A stretch of DNA of 23,854 nucleotides from CAJCIY01 sp036379355 (GTDB lineage: Bacteria > Actinomycetota > Actinomycetes > Mycobacteriales > CAJCIY01). This document shows, piece after piece, positions 7,629 to 15,514 of the stretch. The DNA is taken from the NCBI GenBank assembly GCA_036379355.1, contig DASVGV010000101.1:1-23854 (forward strand). The letters are read 5' to 3'. The notes beneath the pieces are model-generated. The model worked only from the letters and a program-made list of their open reading frames with translations, was not told the origin of the DNA and did not search any database. Positions within the stretch are counted from its first letter, which is position 1. The number at the start of each line of letters is the position of its first letter. A program made the position numbers and the translations under genes.

Positions 7629-8449
7629 CCGAGACCCAGGTCCCCCGGGTCGACGCGGCCGCCGGCGTCACCGACCCCGTGCTGGACGTCGACCACGTCA
7701 CCCTGCGCTTCGGCGGCGTGACCTCGATCAACGACCTCACCCTGGCGCAGCAGCGCGGCGAGATCCTCGCCGTCATCGGGCCGAACGGCGCCGGCAAGAC
7801 GTCCCTGTTCAACTGCATCACCGGCGTCTACCGCCCGCAGGCCGGCTCGATCACGCTGCATCCGGAGGGGGGCAAGCCGCGGTCCCTGCTGCGGGCGAAG
7901 CCCAGCAAGGTCAACCGGCTCGGCATCGCCCGTACCTTCCAGAACATCCGCCTGTTCAACGCCCTCAGCGCCTACGAGAACGTGAAGATCGGCGTGGAGT
8001 CGCGGGACCGTGCGGGCCCGGTCAGCGCGATGCTGGGGCTGCCGAACTACCGGCGGGAGGAGCGCGCGAGCGACGCCCGCACGCGGGAGCTGCTCGACTT
8101 CGTCGGCCTGCGCGACAAGGCCAACGAGCTCGCCGCCTCGTTGTCGTACGGGAGCCTGCGCCGCCTCGAGATCGCCCGCGCGCTGGGGACCTCGCCCCAG
8201 CTGCTGCTGCTCGACGAGCCGGCGGCCGGGACCAACCCGTCGGAGAAGAACGAGCTGACCGCGCTGATCCGCAAGGTGAGCGTCGAGATGGGCGTGAGCG
8301 TGCTGCTGATCGAGCACGACATGCGGCTCGTCATGTCGTTGGCGACCCGGATCGTGGTGCTGAACTTCGGCAGCGCCATCGCCGCCGGCACTCCGGCCGA
8401 GGTGCAGGCGGACGAGGCGGTCATCGCTGCCTATCTGGGGTCGGCATGA
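7625..8449 (+). CDS. livG: Branched-chain amino acid ABC transporter ATP-binding protein LivG
   Basis: This 274-residue cytoplasmic ATPase powers the LivHM channel together with LivF. GTG 7625 overlaps the livM stop as GTGA. Visible motifs are Walker A GPNGAGKT (52-59), Q-loop Gln106 in ARTFQNIRLF, the ABC signature LSYGS (173-177) followed by RRLEIARAL, Walker B LLLLDEP with catalytic Glu198, and H-loop His231. The variable segment of about 140 residues between Walker A and the signature, including LGLPNYRREER, is typical of LivG rather than LivF. The signature has Ser where most LivG proteins have Gln. The stop overlaps livF (ATGA). Confidence 0.93.
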   Translation: MTETQVPRVDAAAGVTDPVLDVDHVTLRFGGVTSINDLTLAQQRGEILAVIGPNGAGKTSLFNCITGVYRPQAGSITLHPEGGKPRSLLRAKPSKVNRLGIARTFQNIRLFNALSAYENVKIGVESRDRAGPVSAMLGLPNYRREERASDARTRELLDFVGLRDKANELAASLSYGSLRRLEIARALGTSPQLLLLDEPAAGTNPSEKNELTALIRKVSVEMGVSVLLIEHDMRLVMSLATRIVVLNFGSAIAAGTPAEVQADEAVIAAYLGSA

Positions 8450-9231
8450 CGTCGCTGCTCGAGCTCGCCGACGTCAAGGTCCGCTACGGCCTCATCACGG
8501 CCCTGCACGGCATCTCGCTCGACGTCGACCAGGGCGCCGTGGTCACGCTGCTGGGTGCGAACGGTGCCGGCAAGACCACGACCCTGCGGACGATCTCGGG
8601 CCTGCTGGGCCTCGTCGAGGGCACGATCGTCTTCGACGGCGAGCGGATCGACGGCCTGCGACCCGACCAGATCGTGGCCCGTGGCATCAGCCACGTCCCC
8701 GAGGGCCGGCGAGTGTTCCCCGGAATGAGCGTCGCGGAGAACCTGGCGATGGGGGCCTATCGCCGCCGGGGCAGCACGAAGGCCGACCTGGAGCGCGTGT
8801 ACGGCCTGTTCCCGGTGCTCGCCGAGCGCCGGAAGCAGAACGGCGGCACGCTCTCCGGCGGTGAGCAGCAGATGCTCGCCATCGGCCGCGCGCTGATGAG
8901 CAGCCCGCGGCTGCTGCTGCTCGACGAGCCGTCGATGGGCCTCGCGCCCCTGTTCGTGCAGAAGATCTTCGAGATCATCGCGGAGATCGCGGAGCAGGGC
9001 ACCACCGTCCTGCTGGTCGAGCAGAACGCCGGCCAGGCGCTGGCGCTGGCGCAGCGCGGGTATGTCCTCGAGACCGGTGCGATCGTGCTGGTCGACGAGG
9101 CGTCTGCCCTGCTGGCCAACCCGCGGGTCCGCGAGGCGTACCTCGGCGAGACTCAGGCGCCCGACGCGACGGCCGCGGTGACGGGTACCGCCACGAACGG
9201 CGCCGGCGGGCGGTCCCGCCGTCCCCGTTAG
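8446..9231 (+). CDS. livF: Branched-chain amino acid ABC transporter ATP-binding protein LivF
   Basis: This 261-residue second ATPase subunit is the last gene of the liv operon. ATG 8446 overlaps the livG stop as ATGA. Motifs are Walker A GANGAGKT (37-44), the segment HVPEGRRVFPGMSVAENL typical of LivF, the signature LSGGEQQMLAIGRAL (starting at 136), Walker B LLLLDEP (156-162) and the VLLVEQN H-loop region, with Gln replacing His as usual in LivF. The last 25 or so residues form an Ala/Thr/Gly-rich tail ending in SRRPR, beyond the family core. A GGCGGG/CCCGCC hairpin (9205-9220) lies inside the 3' end and might act in termination. A 71-nt gap separates it from pdtaR. Confidence 0.93.
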   Translation: MTSLLELADVKVRYGLITALHGISLDVDQGAVVTLLGANGAGKTTTLRTISGLLGLVEGTIVFDGERIDGLRPDQIVARGISHVPEGRRVFPGMSVAENLAMGAYRRRGSTKADLERVYGLFPVLAERRKQNGGTLSGGEQQMLAIGRALMSSPRLLLLDEPSMGLAPLFVQKIFEIIAEIAEQGTTVLLVEQNAGQALALAQRGYVLETGAIVLVDEASALLANPRVREAYLGETQAPDATAAVTGTATNGAGGRSRRPR

Positions 9232-9302
9232 GGTTCTGAGCCGACCCCGGGCCTGACGTTCGCCTGCCCGGCGACCCGCGCCGACCGCCGGAGGACCCCT
9301 TC

Positions 9303-9902
9303 GTGAACTCGGATACGCCTGCCCGCCGCGTCCTCGTCGCCGAGGACGAGGCGCTCATCCGGCTCGACCTGAAAGAGATGCTCGAGGAGGAGGGCTACGA
9401 CGTCTGCGGGGAGGCGGGCGACGGCGAGTCCGCGGCCCGCCTGGCCGAGGAGCTACGGCCGGACCTGGTGATCCTGGACGTCAAGATGCCCGTCCTCGAC
9501 GGCATCGCCGCCGCCGAGCGGATCGCCGCCGCGCGGATCGCGCCGGTGATCATCCTGACGGCGTTCAGCCAGCGGGACCTGGTCGAGCGGGCCCGGGCGG
9601 CCGGCGCGATGGCGTACCTCGTCAAACCCTTCCAGAAGAAGGACCTGTTGCCGGCGATCGAGATGGCGATGAGCCGGTACGCGGAGCTCGCGGCGCTCGA
9701 GGCCGAGGTCTCCGACCTGCACGAGAGGCTCGAGGCGCGCAAGGTGGTGGACCGGGCCAAGGGGGTCCTGCAGGCCGACCATGGACTGCCCGAGGCGGAG
9801 GCCTTCCGGTGGATCCAGAAGGAGGCCATGAACCAGCGGCGCTCGATGCGCTCGGTCGCCGAGAGCGTGCTGTCCGGGGAGGCCGTCCCGACCCGCTCCT
9901 GA
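9303..9902 (+). CDS. pdtaR: REC-ANTAR response regulator, PdtaR type
   Basis: This 199-residue regulator has an N-terminal receiver domain (about 8-125) and a C-terminal ANTAR RNA-binding domain (about 135-193). Receiver residues are all present: acidic pocket Glu14/Asp15, phospho-acceptor Asp59 in LVILDVKMP, Thr86 and Lys108 in YLVKPF. A coiled segment (ALEAEVSDLHERLEARK) leads into the ANTAR helices, with VVDRAKGVLQ and AFRWIQKEAMNQRRSM conserved. Proteins of this family act as phosphorylation-controlled antiterminators by binding RNA; the mycobacterial orthologue Rv1626 works with the kinase PdtaS. No kinase gene is nearby. GTG 9303 follows GGAGG at 9290-9294 with an 8-nt spacer. A hairpin terminator follows at 9931. 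Confidence 0.92.
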   Translation: MNSDTPARRVLVAEDEALIRLDLKEMLEEEGYDVCGEAGDGESAARLAEELRPDLVILDVKMPVLDGIAAAERIAAARIAPVIILTAFSQRDLVERARAAGAMAYLVKPFQKKDLLPAIEMAMSRYAELAALEAEVSDLHERLEARKVVDRAKGVLQADHGLPEAEAFRWIQKEAMNQRRSMRSVAESVLSGEAVPTRS

Positions 9903-9930
9903 CCTCGGGCCCCGTGCGGCCACCCGGCCG

Positions 9931-9957
9931 CGTTTGCCCTGCGGCACAGGGCAAACG
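9931..9957 (+). terminator. Intrinsic-type terminator after pdtaR
   Basis: CGTTTGCCCTG (9931-9941) and CAGGGCAAACG (9947-9957) form a perfect 11-bp stem with loop CGGCA, starting 28 nt after the pdtaR stop. No T-run follows, as is usual in high-GC actinobacteria. The 313-nt stretch 9903-10215 contains no credible gene. Besides this hairpin it holds a candidate promoter near 10074-10104 and a foldable leader (10127-10190). Confidence 0.7.
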
Positions 9958-10073
9958 GGCCCGGATCGCCGTTGGTTCCGTCTGGGCCTTCCCCGACCCC
10001 GGACGTTATCTACTAGGCGACCCGGACCCGCCGCGGCAAACCTAGCGGAAGCGCAGCACCCGTGCACGCCCCC

Positions 10074-10104
10074 TGGACAGAACGTGTGGCGGTAGGGCTA
10101 GCAT
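10074..10104 (+). promoter_or_regulatory. Candidate promoter for the GNAT gene
   Basis: TGGACA (10074-10079) and TAGCAT (10099-10104) resemble -35 and -10 elements with a 19-bp spacer, slightly long. Transcription would start near 10111, leaving a leader of about 105 nt before the ATG at 10216. The TTATCT at 10006 is an alternative -10 without a good -35. Confidence 0.3.
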
Positions 10105-10126
10105 CGCCTCGCCACAGGACATAGGT

Positions 10127-10190
10127 CGGGTCGCGCGCGAGGGCTTGGGCACGATCGGCGCGCGGTCCTCCTCCGGACCGAAGCGACCCG
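10127..10190 (+). promoter_or_regulatory. Foldable 5' leader of the GNAT gene
   Basis: CGGGTCGC (10127-10134) pairs with GCGACCCG (10183-10190). This outer 8-bp stem encloses a hairpin CGGTCC-TCCTCC-GGACCG (10163-10180), and a further GCGCG/CGCGC pairing is possible near 10135 and 10159. The ribosome site GGGAGA (10205-10210) lies just outside. It could be a cis-acting RNA, or chance pairing in GC-rich sequence. No known riboswitch class is recognised. Confidence 0.3.
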
Positions 10191-10215
10191 CTTGGGGGTC
10201 GGGCGGGAGAGTTCC

Positions 10216-10830
10216 ATGGGTCGTGTCGTTCACGGGGGGATCGACGTCTGTGACGCGACCGAGGCGGACCTCCCGATCCTGCTGGCCCTGTTCGCCGAAC
10301 TGGACCCGTCCCAGCCGGCGTTGCTGCGCCGCGGGCGCAACATCGTCGGCCCGCGCGACGCCGAGATGACCGCGGCGGGCTTCCGCGCGGCGATCGCCGA
10401 CCCGCAGCGTCGTGTCGTGCTGGCCCGATGGGACGGGGCGCCGGTGGGGTTGGCGGTCTTCTCGCTCGTCCCGACCGGCTCGCTGGTCTGCGACCCGGCC
10501 TTGCGGGTCGACCCGCTCGTCGTCGCCCGGAGGGCCCGCCGTCGCGGCGTCGGCAACGCCCTGATGGCGGCCGGGGTGTCGTTCGCCGAGCAGCACGGTG
10601 CCGCGGTCGTGTCGGTGTCGCTGCGTCCGACCGACCGTGACGGAAACCGCCATTTCGCGCGCATGGGCTTCGTGCCGGCGGAAGTACGCCGCGTGGCTCC
10701 GCTCGCGGCGGTGCGGCGAGCCGTCGGTGGAGGGGCGCGGGCCGACGTCCCTGAGCCGGCTGTGCTGCGCCGCCGGCCGCGCGAGCTGCGGCGGGTCGGC
10801 GCGCATCGTCCCCGCCAGCGCGCCTCGTAG
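10216..10830 (+). CDS. GNAT-family N-acetyltransferase
   Basis: This 204-residue protein has the GNAT fold expected to transfer an acetyl group from acetyl-CoA to an amine. The core covers about residues 8-165. The acetyl-CoA pyrophosphate loop is visible as RRRGVGNALM (108-117), preceded by the strand LRVDPLVV, and the C-terminal motif is RHFARMGFVPAEV (145-157). The last 40 residues are Arg-rich and probably disordered. ATG 10216 is preferred over an in-frame TTG at 10192 because GGGAGA sits 5 nt upstream of it. The substrate is unknown, and the neighbours (pdtaR, polA) give no clear hint. Confidence 0.75.
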   Translation: MGRVVHGGIDVCDATEADLPILLALFAELDPSQPALLRRGRNIVGPRDAEMTAAGFRAAIADPQRRVVLARWDGAPVGLAVFSLVPTGSLVCDPALRVDPLVVARRARRRGVGNALMAAGVSFAEQHGAAVVSVSLRPTDRDGNRHFARMGFVPAEVRRVAPLAAVRRAVGGGARADVPEPAVLRRRPRELRRVGAHRPRQRAS

Positions 10831-10856
10831 CCGACGGAGCGCGAAGCGGCCGCTCC

Positions 10857-10870
10857 TAGACTCCGTGGGG
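10857..10870 (+). promoter_or_regulatory. Candidate -10 element giving a leaderless polA transcript
   Basis: TAGACT (10857-10862) matches the actinobacterial TANNNT -10 pattern and ends 7 nt before GTG 10870, so transcription would start at or next to the start codon. No Shine-Dalgarno sequence precedes polA, consistent with a leaderless mRNA. A matching -35 is not evident. Confidence 0.4.
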
Positions 10871-13545
10871 TGCCGGCCGACCGCAAGACGCTGCTGCTGC
10901 TCGACGGGCACTCGCTCGCGTACCGCGCCTTCTTCGCCCTGCCGGTCGAGAACTTCTCGACCACGACGGGCCAGGCGACCAACGCCGTGTACGGCTTCAC
11001 GTCGATGCTGATCAACGTGCTGCGCGACGAGCAGCCCAGCCATGTCGCGGTCGCGTTCGACCTGTCCGCGCCGACGTTCCGGCACGAGGCGTACGCCGGC
11101 TACAAGGCCACCCGCAGCGAGACCCCGGCGGACTTCCGCGGCCAGGTGTCGCTCATCCAGGAGGTGCTCGCGGCGCTGGCGATCCCGACCGTGTCCAAGG
11201 AGGGGTTCGAAGCCGACGACGTGATCGCCACCCTCGCGACCCAGGCCGCCCGCGAGGACGGCATGCACACCCTGATCGTCACCGGCGACCGGGACGTGCT
11301 GCAGCTGGTCACCGACGACGTGACGGTGCTGATGACCCGGCGCGGCATCAGCGACATGACCCGGTTCACGCCGGCGGCCGTCCGCGACAAGTACGGACTG
11401 AGCCCGGCCCAGTACCCGGACTTCGCGGCGCTGCGCGGCGACCCGTCCGACAACCTGCCGTCGGTGCCGGGAATCGGCGAGAAGACCGCGGCCAAGCTCA
11501 TCGTCGAGTACGGCGACTTCGCCGGGCTCGTCGCGCACGCCGACCAGGTCAAGGGAAAGGTCGGTGAGAACCTGCGGGCCCACCTCGCCGACGTCCAGCT
11601 CAACCGGCGCCTCACCGAGCTGGACCGGGCGGTCGACCTGCCCGTCCGGCCCGCCGACCTCGGGGTCCGTCCCTGGGACCGCGAGGCGGTCCACCAGCTG
11701 TTCGACACCCTGCAGTTCCGGGTGTTGCGCGACCGGCTGTACGCCACCCTGTCCGCGCCGGAGCCGGAGGCCGAGGCCGGCTTCGCCGTCGACGTGGCAG
11801 GCCTGGCGGCCGGTGACGTGGCCGGCTGGCTGTCGGAGCACTGCTCGGCGGGCGAGCGGGCGGGGCTGGCCTTCGAGGGCAGCTGGGGGCGGGGCACGGG
11901 CGTTCTCACCCGTCTCGGCATCGCGACCGCGGACGGTGCCGCCGCCTGGATCGACCCCGAGCAGACCACCGCGGAGGACGATGCGGCGCTGGCGGCGTGG
12001 CTCGCGGACGCGGCGCGGCCGAAGGTGGCCCACGACGTGAAGGGGCCGCTGCTCGCGCTCGCCGATCGTGGGTGGCCGCTCGACGGCCTCGTCAGCGACA
12101 CCGCGCTGGCCGCGTACCTCGCGCTGCCCGGGCAGCGGTCGTTCGACCTGGCCGACCTCGCGCTGCGCTACCTGCACCGCGAGCTGCGGGCCGACGCGGC
12201 CGACTCGGGCCAGCTGTCACTGGACGGCGCCGACGAGGACGCGGCGGCCCAGGCGACCGCGGTGAACGCCCGCGCGGTGCTCGATCTCGCGGCCGCGCTC
12301 GATGCCGACCTGGAGAAACGGGAGGCCACGGCGCTGCTGCGCGACCTGGAGCTGCCGCTCGTGGGGGTCCTGGCGCGCATGGAGCGCACCGGCATCGCCG
12401 CCGACGCCGACCACCTCGCCTACCTGAAGGCGCACCTCGGCGGCGAGGTGCGGGCGGTGGCGCAGGAGGCGTACGACTCGGTCGGGCACGAGTTCAACCT
12501 CGGGTCGCCGAAACAGCTGCAGGTCGTGCTGTTCGAGGAGCTCGGCCTGCCCAAGACCAAGCGCATCAAGACCGGCTACACGACCGACGCCGACGCTCTG
12601 GCCTGGCTGTCGTTGCAGTCCGAGCACCCGCTGCTCGGGCACCTGCTGCGCCACCGGGACGTGTCCCGCCTCAAGTCGGTGGTGGACTCCCTGATCCCCA
12701 TGGTCGACGACCAGGGACGGATCCACACGACGTTCAACCAGATCGTCGCCGCGACCGGGCGGCTGTCGTCCCAGGACCCGAACCTGCAGAACATCCCGGT
12801 CCGTACGGCCGAGGGCCGCGAGATCCGCAAGGCCTTCGTGGTGGGGGAGGGCTTCGAGACGCTGCTGACCGCCGACTACAGCCAGATCGAGATGCGGATC
12901 ATGGCGCACCTGTCCGAGGACGCGGGGCTGATCGAGGCGTTCGCCTCCGGCGAGGACCTGCACACGACGGTGGCGGCGCGGGTGTTCGAGGTGGCGCCGG
13001 AGGCGGTCGACCCCGAGCTGCGGCGGCGGATCAAGGCGATGTCGTACGGCCTGGCGTACGGGCTGTCCCCGTACGGGCTGGCCCAGCAGCTGGGGATCAG
13101 CCCCGACGAGGCGCGCGAGCAGATGGACGCGTACTTCACGCGGTTCGGCGGGGTGCGCGACTACCTGCGGGCCGTGGTGCGCGAAGCCGGTCAGACGGGG
13201 TTCACCTCGACGATCCTGGGCCGGCGGCGCTACCTGCCGGACCTCACCAGTGACAACCGGCAGCGGCGGGAGATGGCCGAGCGGATGGCGCTGAACGCGC
13301 CGATCCAGGGGAGCGCAGCCGACATCGTGAAACTGGCGATGCTGGCCGTCGACGGTCGGCTCGCCGGGATGCGGTCACGGATGCTGCTGCAGGTGCACGA
13401 CGAGCTGGTGCTGGAAGTGGCCCCGGGGGAGCGCGAGGCCGTCGAGGCAATCGTGCGCGAGGAGATGGCCGGTGCGTGGGTGATGGACGTGCCGTTGGAG
13501 GTGTCGGTGGGGGCGGGGACGGACTGGGACAGCGCCGGCCACTAG
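10870..13545 (+). CDS. polA: DNA polymerase I
   Basis: This 891-residue polymerase fills repair gaps and removes RNA primers. Residues 1 to about 300 form the 5' nuclease domain, starting LLLLDGHSLAYRAFFALP, with Asp-rich sites (FEADDVIATLA, TGDRDVLQLV) and a helix-hairpin-helix (LPSVPGIGEKTAAKLI). Residues of about 310-480 correspond to the 3'-5' exonuclease fold, but the catalytic carboxylates look lost: LAFEGS replaces the DTET-type motif. The polymerase domain from about 500 is intact, with motif A Asp669 in TADYSQIEMR, O-helix RRRIKAMSYGLAYG with Tyr726 at the dNTP-selecting position, and motif C VHDE with Asp844/Glu845. GTG 10870 lacks a ribosome site but starts exactly at the conserved N-terminus. 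The TAG stop lies inside a 24-bp palindrome. Confidence 0.97.
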   Translation: MPADRKTLLLLDGHSLAYRAFFALPVENFSTTTGQATNAVYGFTSMLINVLRDEQPSHVAVAFDLSAPTFRHEAYAGYKATRSETPADFRGQVSLIQEVLAALAIPTVSKEGFEADDVIATLATQAAREDGMHTLIVTGDRDVLQLVTDDVTVLMTRRGISDMTRFTPAAVRDKYGLSPAQYPDFAALRGDPSDNLPSVPGIGEKTAAKLIVEYGDFAGLVAHADQVKGKVGENLRAHLADVQLNRRLTELDRAVDLPVRPADLGVRPWDREAVHQLFDTLQFRVLRDRLYATLSAPEPEAEAGFAVDVAGLAAGDVAGWLSEHCSAGERAGLAFEGSWGRGTGVLTRLGIATADGAAAWIDPEQTTAEDDAALAAWLADAARPKVAHDVKGPLLALADRGWPLDGLVSDTALAAYLALPGQRSFDLADLALRYLHRELRADAADSGQLSLDGADEDAAAQATAVNARAVLDLAAALDADLEKREATALLRDLELPLVGVLARMERTGIAADADHLAYLKAHLGGEVRAVAQEAYDSVGHEFNLGSPKQLQVVLFEELGLPKTKRIKTGYTTDADALAWLSLQSEHPLLGHLLRHRDVSRLKSVVDSLIPMVDDQGRIHTTFNQIVAATGRLSSQDPNLQNIPVRTAEGREIRKAFVVGEGFETLLTADYSQIEMRIMAHLSEDAGLIEAFASGEDLHTTVAARVFEVAPEAVDPELRRRIKAMSYGLAYGLSPYGLAQQLGISPDEAREQMDAYFTRFGGVRDYLRAVVREAGQTGFTSTILGRRRYLPDLTSDNRQRREMAERMALNAPIQGSAADIVKLAMLAVDGRLAGMRSRMLLQVHDELVLEVAPGEREAVEAIVREEMAGAWVMDVPLEVSVGAGTDWDSAGH

Positions 13546-13588
13546 TGGCCGGCGCCATGGGTGGCGCCGGCCACGAGTGGGCGGCGCC
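13531..13588. repeat. Tandem palindromic repeat, likely bidirectional terminator after polA
   Basis: A perfect 24-bp palindrome (13532-13555, arms GCGCCGGCCACT and AGTGGCCGGCGC) contains the polA stop codon. A second, overlapping stem pairs GTGGCCGGCGCC (13545-13556) with GGCGCCGGCCAC (13563-13574) around loop ATGGGT. The pattern repeats with a 32-bp period: AGTGGCCGGCGCC at 13544 and AGTGGGCGGCGCC at 13576 differ by one base. It lies between convergent polA and the minus-strand regulator, which ends at 13594, so two-way termination is the simplest role. Confidence 0.65.
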
Positions 13589-13593
13589 CTCGG

Positions 13594-14172
13594 CTACTGC
13601 TGTGGGGGGTCGACGGGGTAGGAGAAGTGCAGCATCTCCACCGGTTTCGCGCCCTTCGGGCGCAGGGCCGGGTCACGCCGGTCGTCGTACCGCTGGAAGA
13701 TCGCGAAGACCTCTTGGTTCACGGACCGGGCCTCGGTCGCGGTGAGCCACTGGACGCTCTGCTGGAAGTCGGTCGCGCGTCGCCAGGTCCGCGGCAGCCG
13801 GTCACGCTGCGACCACGCCGCCTGGATCCGCGCGAGGTAGCGGTCGAGGAACAGGTCCGCGAGGGCGCTGGCCGCGACCCTGGTCTCCGGATCCTCGGGG
13901 TCGCCGATGGCGAGGCCCTGGTCCCGTGCACGCCAGGGCCGTTCGCGCCCGACGCCGCCCTCGGCCTCTTCCACGAAGCCGTGGCGGGCGAGGATCCGCA
14001 GGTGGTACGAGCACGACGAGGGGCTCTCGTCCACGTACCGCCCGGCCTCGGTCGCGGTCAGCGGTCCGTGCAGGCCGAGAGCCTCGAGCAGCGCGATCCT
14101 GGTGGGGTGGGCGAGGGCCCGCATGTCGCGCGGGTCGTGCAGCCGGCGGAGCGGGCGTCGGCGGGTGGGCAC
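13594..14172 (-). CDS. Winged helix-turn-helix transcriptional regulator (ArsR/HTH_20-like)
   Basis: This 192-residue DNA-binding protein has its winged helix at about residues 15-85: DMRALAHPTRIALLEAL is the ArsR-type first helix, and ESPSSCSYHLRILARHGFVEEA is the recognition helix and wing. The C-terminal 100 residues (helical, Arg/Trp/Gln-rich) are characteristic of HTH regulators paired with MFS transporters but have no known ligand. No ArsR-type metal-binding cysteine pair is seen. The GTG start at 14172 has only a weak ribosome site. The gene follows the MFS gene on the same strand after 33 nt, so the two are probably co-transcribed. It is the best candidate to bind the palindrome at 15437-15460. 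Confidence 0.8.
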   Translation of the reverse strand: MPTRRRPLRRLHDPRDMRALAHPTRIALLEALGLHGPLTATEAGRYVDESPSSCSYHLRILARHGFVEEAEGGVGRERPWRARDQGLAIGDPEDPETRVAASALADLFLDRYLARIQAAWSQRDRLPRTWRRATDFQQSVQWLTATEARSVNQEVFAIFQRYDDRRDPALRPKGAKPVEMLHFSYPVDPPQQ

Positions 14173-14205
14173 GTCTGGGAGCGTACGGGGGAGCAGGACG
14201 TGGGC

Positions 14206-15429
14206 TCAGGACGCCGCGAGTGAGGTGTCGCGCCCCGCAACCGGCGTGACGGCCGCGCGCGAGTCCTTGCGGGCCAGGAGCCAGCCTCCGGCGACCGCGA
14301 TGACGACTGTCTCGGCGACGAGCAGCCAGCGGAACCCGACCAGGGTCATGAGACCGGCTCCGACGGCGATCGAGATGGTCTGCGGCAGCGCGAACGTCAT
14401 CTCGGACGTGGCGGACACCCGACCTTGCAGGGACGAGGGAGTTCGGCGCAGGAGCGCGGTGTTGCAGGCGCCGATGGCCCACGGCAGGCCGAAGCCGGCC
14501 ACCACGCGCGTCCCCACCACGAGCGGCAGCGACGGGAGCAGGTAGCACGCGCAGCCCACGGCGAACAGCAGCAGGCCGACGGCGGCGACGGGCGGTTCGC
14601 CGAACCGCCGGAGTGCCGGAGCGAGCGTGGCGCCACCGACGAGCGCGCCCGCGCCCATGACCGCCTGCGTCACGCCGATCCAGGTGGCCGAGACGTGCAG
14701 CCCGTCGGTGATGGCGGCGATGCCGGTGCTCTCCCCGAACCCGATCACGGTGGCGGCCGCGGCGAACGCGAGGACGAGCCGGGACAGGACTCGGTCGCCA
14801 CGGATGTGGGCGAACCCCGCGGACAGCTCGGCCCGCAACCGCGCCGGACGGGGAGCCGGCGGCGGCTCCTGTACACGGGTACGAACCACGGTGACCGCGG
14901 CGACGGCGAAGGTCGCACTGTCGAGGACGGCGACCGTGTGGCCGCCGGCCACCGCGAACAGGCCGGCCCCCAGCAGCGGCGCCACCAGGCGCAGCCCCTC
15001 ACGGACAACCGACAGGAACCCGGTGGCGTCCCCGAGCAGGTCCTCGGGTACGAGGCTGTGCAGCAGGCCGGCCTGAGCCGCGGTGAGCAGCGCCGACAGC
15101 ACGCCGTACCCGGACATCACGAGGTAGATCAACCAGACCTGACCGGGTCCGCGGACGGCGAGCAGCGCGAGGGTCAGCAGGCCGCCGCCCGCGTTCAGGG
15201 CGATGAGCAGCGGCCGGCGGCGTACGCGGTCGGCGACCATGCCCCAGAGCGGACCGAGCAGGAACGGCCCGACCAGGAAGACGAACGACAGGCCCGCGGC
15301 CGCGCTGGAGCCGGTGAGTTCGCGCACCCAGATCGCGAGCGCCAGCCAGAGGGCGGTATCGCCGAGGATCGACAGCGACTGCCCGGTGAGGTAGGTGCGG
15401 GCAGCGGGGATGCGGGCCAGACGTCGCAT
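14206..15429 (-). CDS. MFS transporter, probable exporter
   Basis: This 407-residue protein has about 12 membrane segments of the major facilitator superfamily, probably a proton-coupled exporter of small molecules. The N-terminus reads RTYLTGQSLSILGDTALW, and the loop between segments 2 and 3 has the MFS motif A form GMVADRVRRRPLLI. The central cytoplasmic loop (about 190-215) is Pro/Arg-rich. ATG 15429 is chosen over upstream in-frame ATGs at 15465 and 15516. The hydrophobic core starts right after it, and AGAGGA lies 5-6 nt upstream on the minus strand. Longer versions would translate through the operator. The ribosome site sits in the right arm of the 24-bp palindrome, so a bound repressor would block this promoter region directly. 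The substrate is unknown. Confidence 0.88.
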   Translation of the reverse strand: MRRLARIPAARTYLTGQSLSILGDTALWLALAIWVRELTGSSAAAGLSFVFLVGPFLLGPLWGMVADRVRRRPLLIALNAGGGLLTLALLAVRGPGQVWLIYLVMSGYGVLSALLTAAQAGLLHSLVPEDLLGDATGFLSVVREGLRLVAPLLGAGLFAVAGGHTVAVLDSATFAVAAVTVVRTRVQEPPPAPRPARLRAELSAGFAHIRGDRVLSRLVLAFAAAATVIGFGESTGIAAITDGLHVSATWIGVTQAVMGAGALVGGATLAPALRRFGEPPVAAVGLLLFAVGCACYLLPSLPLVVGTRVVAGFGLPWAIGACNTALLRRTPSSLQGRVSATSEMTFALPQTISIAVGAGLMTLVGFRWLLVAETVVIAVAGGWLLARKDSRAAVTPVAGRDTSLAAS

Positions 15430-15436
15430 GACGGTC

Positions 15437-15460
15437 CTCTCGAAAGAATCCTTTCGAGAG
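15437..15460. promoter_or_regulatory. Operator palindrome at the MFS start
   Basis: CTCTCGAAAG (15437-15446), spacer AATC, then CTTTCGAGAG (15451-15460) forms a perfect 10-4-10 inverted repeat, 7 bp upstream of the MFS start codon. Size and symmetry fit a dimeric winged-helix repressor. The ArsR-like protein encoded behind the MFS gene is the likely ligand (inference). Confidence 0.75.
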
Positions 15461-15484
15461 AGCATGGCGTCTGCGTCTCCGCAT

Positions 15485-15514
15485 TGCAAGGACTCTTTCG
15501 AAAGGACTCGAGTC
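15485..15514. promoter_or_regulatory. Second, imperfect operator-like site between MFS and fasR-like genes
   Basis: CTTTCGAAAG (15495-15504) is a perfect 10-bp palindrome built from the same half-site as the operator at 15437. TGCAAG-GACT-CTTTCG (15485-15500) keeps the 6-4-6 layout with one degenerate arm. AAGGACTC occurs twice, at 15488 and 15502. It is positioned to affect both the minus-strand MFS gene and the plus-strand gene at 15559. Confidence 0.5.

Noticed and set aside
9247..9271. CCGGGC/GCCCGG stem between livF and pdtaR
   Set aside because: Only 6 bp with a 13-nt loop, easily expected by chance in this base composition.
10042..12177. Long minus-strand open frame opposite the GNAT gene and polA
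   Set aside because: It mirrors the codon bias of polA, has no family features and no ribosome site.
13545..13574. Hairpin loop ATGGGT fits the A1/G4 hexaloop pattern of ANTAR protein targets
   Set aside because: ANTAR targets need two adjacent hexaloop hairpins. Only one is present, and it sits after polA between convergent genes, where a terminator explains it.
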